This document shows, piece by piece, positions 5,224 through 7,634 of a stretch of DNA of 7,634 nucleotides. The translations under genes were made by a program, and so were the position numbers. Positions within the stretch are counted from its first letter, which is position 1. Every line of letters starts with the position of its first letter. Where the stretch lies: assembly GCA_018609665.1 (NCBI GenBank), contig JAHENN010000112.1, positions 1-7,634 on the forward strand, read 5' to 3'. Below the pieces are notes generated by a model, which searched no databases, was not told where the DNA came from, and saw nothing but the letters and a program-made list of their open reading frames with translations. Origin of the DNA: Haloarculaceae archaeon (GTDB lineage Archaea > Halobacteriota > Halobacteria > Halobacteriales > Haloarculaceae).

Positions 5224-6129
5224 ATGACCGACGACGGCAGGCTCCTGACGGACCCGGCGGCGCTCCCGCCGGCCGAGGCGTTTCCAACCCGACGGCCGTT
5301 CTCCGGGATGCTGTTCGCCACGCCCGGGCGGTTCCGCGTCGACTACGAGATCAACCCGTACATGGAACCGGGGGTCGACGCCGAGCGGGCGCGCGAGCAG
5401 TGGCACGAGCTGGTCGAGACCTACCGGAGGTTCGCCGACGTGTCGGTGCTGGACGTCGAGGCGACCCGGGCGGCGGCCGACGGGCAGGCGCCGCCGGCCG
5501 ACCGGCCCGACGTCGTCTTCTGTGCGAACCTCGGCCTCGCGCTGCCGGACGGCCGGTTCCTGCTGGCGCGGATGGCGACCGACCAGCGCCGCGGCGAGCC
5601 GGCCTATCTCCGCCGGTGGGCGGCCTCGACCGACCGGTCCGTCGAGCGGCTGCGGTCCGACGCGGTCTTCGAGGGCGCCGGCGACGCCCGCTGGCACCCC
5701 GGCCGGCGGCTGCTGTGGGGCGGCCACGGCCCCCGCACCGACCGCGCGGCCCTCGAGGAGATCGCGGCCCGGTTCGACGTGCCGGTCGTCCCGCTGGAGC
5801 TGACCGACGAGAGCTTCTACCACCTCGACGTCTGCTTCGCCGCGCTCGACGAGCGGACGGCGCTGGCCTGCCCGGCGGCGTTCACCGACGCCGGGCTGGC
5901 GAAGATTCGGGCGCTGTTCGAGACGTGCATCGAGGTGCCGGCGGCGGCCGCACGCGACGGGCTGGCCTGCAACTGCCACGCCGTCGGCGACGGGCGGGTC
6001 GTCATCGACGAGGCCAACGAGGCGACGGCGGCGCGGCTGGCGGACCACGGCTACGAGCCGGTCCGCGTCTCGACGGACGAGTTCAGGAAGGGTGGCGGCT
6101 CGGTGGCCTGTCTCGGCCTGCCTCACTGA
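5224..6129 (+). CDS. Amidinotransferase-superfamily hydrolase, DDAH-like
   Basis: The 301-residue product resembles the dimethylarginine dimethylaminohydrolase group (COG1834) of the guanidine-modifying superfamily, which attacks guanidino compounds with a catalytic Cys. Supporting pieces are PFSGMLFATPGRFRVDYEIN (residues 25-44), FEGAGDARWHPG (149-160) followed by LLWGGHGPRTD (163-173), FYHLDVCFAAL (198-208) with probable catalytic His200, a CNCHAVGDGRVVI strand (249-261), and the closing EFRKGGGSVACLGLP (286-300) where Cys296 would be the nucleophile. Candidate reactions are hydrolysis of a methylated arginine, arginine, or a related amidine; the substrate is not readable from sequence. The ATG at 5224 is preferred over a TTG at 5155, which would add an Arg-rich stretch before the homology. 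No signal peptide is visible. It is divergent from the TrmB-type regulator, probably under its influence, and its stop lies within the end of the convergent DUF255 gene. Confidence 0.78.
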   Translation: MTDDGRLLTDPAALPPAEAFPTRRPFSGMLFATPGRFRVDYEINPYMEPGVDAERAREQWHELVETYRRFADVSVLDVEATRAAADGQAPPADRPDVVFCANLGLALPDGRFLLARMATDQRRGEPAYLRRWAASTDRSVERLRSDAVFEGAGDARWHPGRRLLWGGHGPRTDRAALEEIAARFDVPVVPLELTDESFYHLDVCFAALDERTALACPAAFTDAGLAKIRALFETCIEVPAAAARDGLACNCHAVGDGRVVIDEANEATAARLADHGYEPVRVSTDEFRKGGGSVACLGLPH

Positions 6130-7634
6130 GGGCCGGCGGCCCGCTCGAGCAGCGCCTCCGGCGTCGTCGCCGGTGCCGTCGTCTCGCCGTCGCGGACGAC
6201 GACGGCCGCCTCGCGGTCGCCCGGGACGACGACCTTCTCGTGGTCGGCGACCCGCAGCGCCGCGCGGTGCAGTTCCGTCCCCGCCGGCGGCGTCCGGACC
6301 ACCAGCGGGTCGTACTGCGCCCGGGCGCAGGCGGCGGCGTAGCCGGCGGCCTCGACGCCCATCCGGTCGTGGGCGCCGGCGAACGCCGACAGCGCGTCGA
6401 CGGCCGCCCGGTGGTAGCGCTCCTCGCCGGTCAGCGCCCACAGATCGAGCAGGCCGTCGGCCATCTCGGCGTTGGTCTCGAGCGGTCGCAGCGGGTGCGC
6501 CAGCAGGCCGGCGCCGGTCGGCTCGCCGTCGAGGAATCCGTCGTCGGCCAGCCGGTCGACGGCGTCGTCGGCGACCCGCCGCGCGGGGTCGAGCCAGCCG
6601 TCGGGGCCGGTCACCTGGGCGGCGGCGGTCAGCCCGCCCAGCAGCCGCGCGTGGTCGACCAGCAGGCCCGTCTCGCTCCCGGGACCGTCGAAGCGGGCCA
6701 CCCGGCCGTCGTCGACGAGCGTCGTCAGCACGTGCTCGAGGGCCCGCTCGGCGTACCGGACGGCGCCGTCGTGGTCGGTGACGGCCGCGAACCGCAGCAG
6801 CGCCTCCGCGGCAAGCCCGTTGCGGCCGGCGACGACCGTCCCGTCGACGGCCGGCGGCTCGGCGGCCTCCCGCTCGGTCGGCTCCAGGAGGTAGTAGTCG
6901 CCGGCGGCCTGGCTCGCCGCGAAGGCCTCGCCGGTCCACAGCTCCGTCGTCAGGTAGTCGACGGTGCGTTCGGCCGTCGTCCGGTAGGACTCCTCGCCGG
7001 TGTAGAGGTAGCCCGTCGCGAAGGCCCGCAGGAGGGCGGCGTTGCCGTCGGTCAGCTTCTCGCGGTGGGGTTCGCCCCAGCGGCGCGTCTCGGCGAACCG
7101 GTAGAAGCCGCCGTCGTAGGTGTCCTGGAGGTGCGTCCGGATCGCCTCCAGGGTCCGGGTCGCCCGCTCGCGGTCCCGCTTGCAGGCGAACTCGACGGTC
7201 CGGGGCAGCGGGAACTTCGCGCCGGAGCCCCAGCCGCCGAACTCCCCGTCGAAGGCCGCGGCCACCTGCTCGACCATGTGGGCCTCGACGGCGGCGGTCA
7301 CCTCGCCGGACGGGACGTCGGCGTCGGCCAGCGCCCGCGGCACGCCGCCGGCGTCGGGGCCGTCGGCGTCCCACGTCTCCCGGACCCGCTCCAGCACCTG
7401 CCGGAAGCCGTCGAGGCCGAGGTAGGTCGCCCCCGACAGCACCTCGCCGGCCGGCGTCAGGAACGCCGTCGTCGGGAAGCCGCCCATGTTGTACCGCTCC
7501 CGGACGCGGGGGCGACGGTCGACGTCGACGCGCACCGGGACGAACCGCTCGGCGACGTTGGCGGCGAGCGTCGGGTCGGAGTAGACTTCCTCGTCCATCC
7601 GGGCGCACCACTCGCACCACGGCGCGGTCAGCGA
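6123..7634 (-). CDS. Thioredoxin-domain DUF255 / YyaL-type protein, 5' end missing
   Basis: The frame runs off the window end, so 503 residues are visible and the N-terminus is missing; relatives suggest a few dozen residues. The visible start is SLTAPWCEWCAR with a CEWC redox motif (Cys7, Cys10), then RFVPVRVDVDRRPRVRERYN and GGFPTTAFL with the cis-Pro position (Pro54) of a thioredoxin fold ending near residue 90. The rest resembles the alpha/alpha-barrel of the YyaL/SPATA20 family (COG1331): FGGWGSGAKFP (132-142), DGGFYRFAETRRWGEPHREK (174-193), and VVAGRNGLAAEALL, equivalent to the 'sWNGl' block. The usual 'EKMLYDNA' reads EKLTDGNA, a divergence at a normally conserved site. Biochemical function is not established for this family; a thiol-redox role joined to a glycan-like barrel is only inferred from folds. 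The stop overlaps the end of the DDAH-like gene by 7 bases (TCACTGA). Confidence 0.85.
   Translation of the reverse strand, partial: SLTAPWCEWCARMDEEVYSDPTLAANVAERFVPVRVDVDRRPRVRERYNMGGFPTTAFLTPAGEVLSGATYLGLDGFRQVLERVRETWDADGPDAGGVPRALADADVPSGEVTAAVEAHMVEQVAAAFDGEFGGWGSGAKFPLPRTVEFACKRDRERATRTLEAIRTHLQDTYDGGFYRFAETRRWGEPHREKLTDGNAALLRAFATGYLYTGEESYRTTAERTVDYLTTELWTGEAFAASQAAGDYYLLEPTEREAAEPPAVDGTVVAGRNGLAAEALLRFAAVTDHDGAVRYAERALEHVLTTLVDDGRVARFDGPGSETGLLVDHARLLGGLTAAAQVTGPDGWLDPARRVADDAVDRLADDGFLDGEPTGAGLLAHPLRPLETNAEMADGLLDLWALTGEERYHRAAVDALSAFAGAHDRMGVEAAGYAAACARAQYDPLVVRTPPAGTELHRAALRVADHEKVVVPGDREAAVVVRDGETTAPATTPEALLERAAGPQ

Noticed and set aside
4849..7620. Very long minus-strand open frame, over 900 codons.
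   Set aside because: It passes through three different genes in wrong frames with Arg/Gly/Pro-rich low-complexity translation. The real minus-strand genes here are the TrmB-type regulator and the DUF255 protein in other frames.
1..7634. Mobile element, defence island, CRISPR array, tRNA or rRNA.
   Set aside because: No transposase, integrase, nuclease cassette, regularly spaced repeats or cloverleaf-like sequence was seen, and composition is even across the genes.

Overview
The window looks like chromosomal DNA of a haloarchaeon (class Halobacteria). The base composition is very GC-rich, the predicted proteins are rich in Asp, Glu and Ala, the only AT-rich patches are short and sit just upstream of genes, and several start codons lie about 27-28 bases from a TATA-like box, as in leaderless haloarchaeal transcripts. 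The gene families (MptA-type GTP cyclohydrolase, single-domain KaiC/RAD55 ATPase, TrmB regulator, DUF255/YyaL-type thioredoxin protein) fit the same group. This placement is inferred from sequence character, not from a search.

Layout. Positions 1-216 hold the C-terminal end of a probable HerA-like (DUF87) ATPase on the plus strand. A gene-poor stretch of about 305 bases follows. It carries a likely promoter with two overlapping inverted repeats and one or two tiny leader ORFs. Next come two plus-strand genes with a GTGA overlap: dihydrofolate reductase (522-1025) and an M20-family metallopeptidase/deacylase (1022-2308). A minus-strand KaiC-like ATPase (2390-3214) converges on them and is divergent from plus-strand mptA (3363-4295). 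mptA abuts, stop to stop, a minus-strand TrmB-type regulator (4296-5102). The regulator is divergent from a plus-strand DDAH-like amidinotransferase-superfamily enzyme (5224-6129), whose 3' end overlaps by 7 bases a minus-strand DUF255/YyaL-type protein (6123 to beyond the window end).

How the genes fit together. MptA catalyses the first committed step of pterin synthesis and DHFR the last reduction giving tetrahydrofolate, so the window holds both ends of the folate pathway, although not in one operon. The M20 enzyme is co-translated with DHFR. Since the family includes folate-hydrolysing carboxypeptidases, a role in folate or aminoacyl-glutamate turnover is possible but unproven. The TrmB-type regulator and the DDAH-like enzyme share a divergent promoter with a perfect inverted repeat on the regulator's TATA box, which suggests autoregulation and possibly control of the enzyme.

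I see no RNA genes, mobile elements, CRISPR arrays or phage/plasmid signatures. I did not find a clearly novel system. The most unusual points are the regulatory layout upstream of DHFR, the 5129-5147 operator-like element, and the acidic Phe-rich tail of the KaiC-like ATPase.
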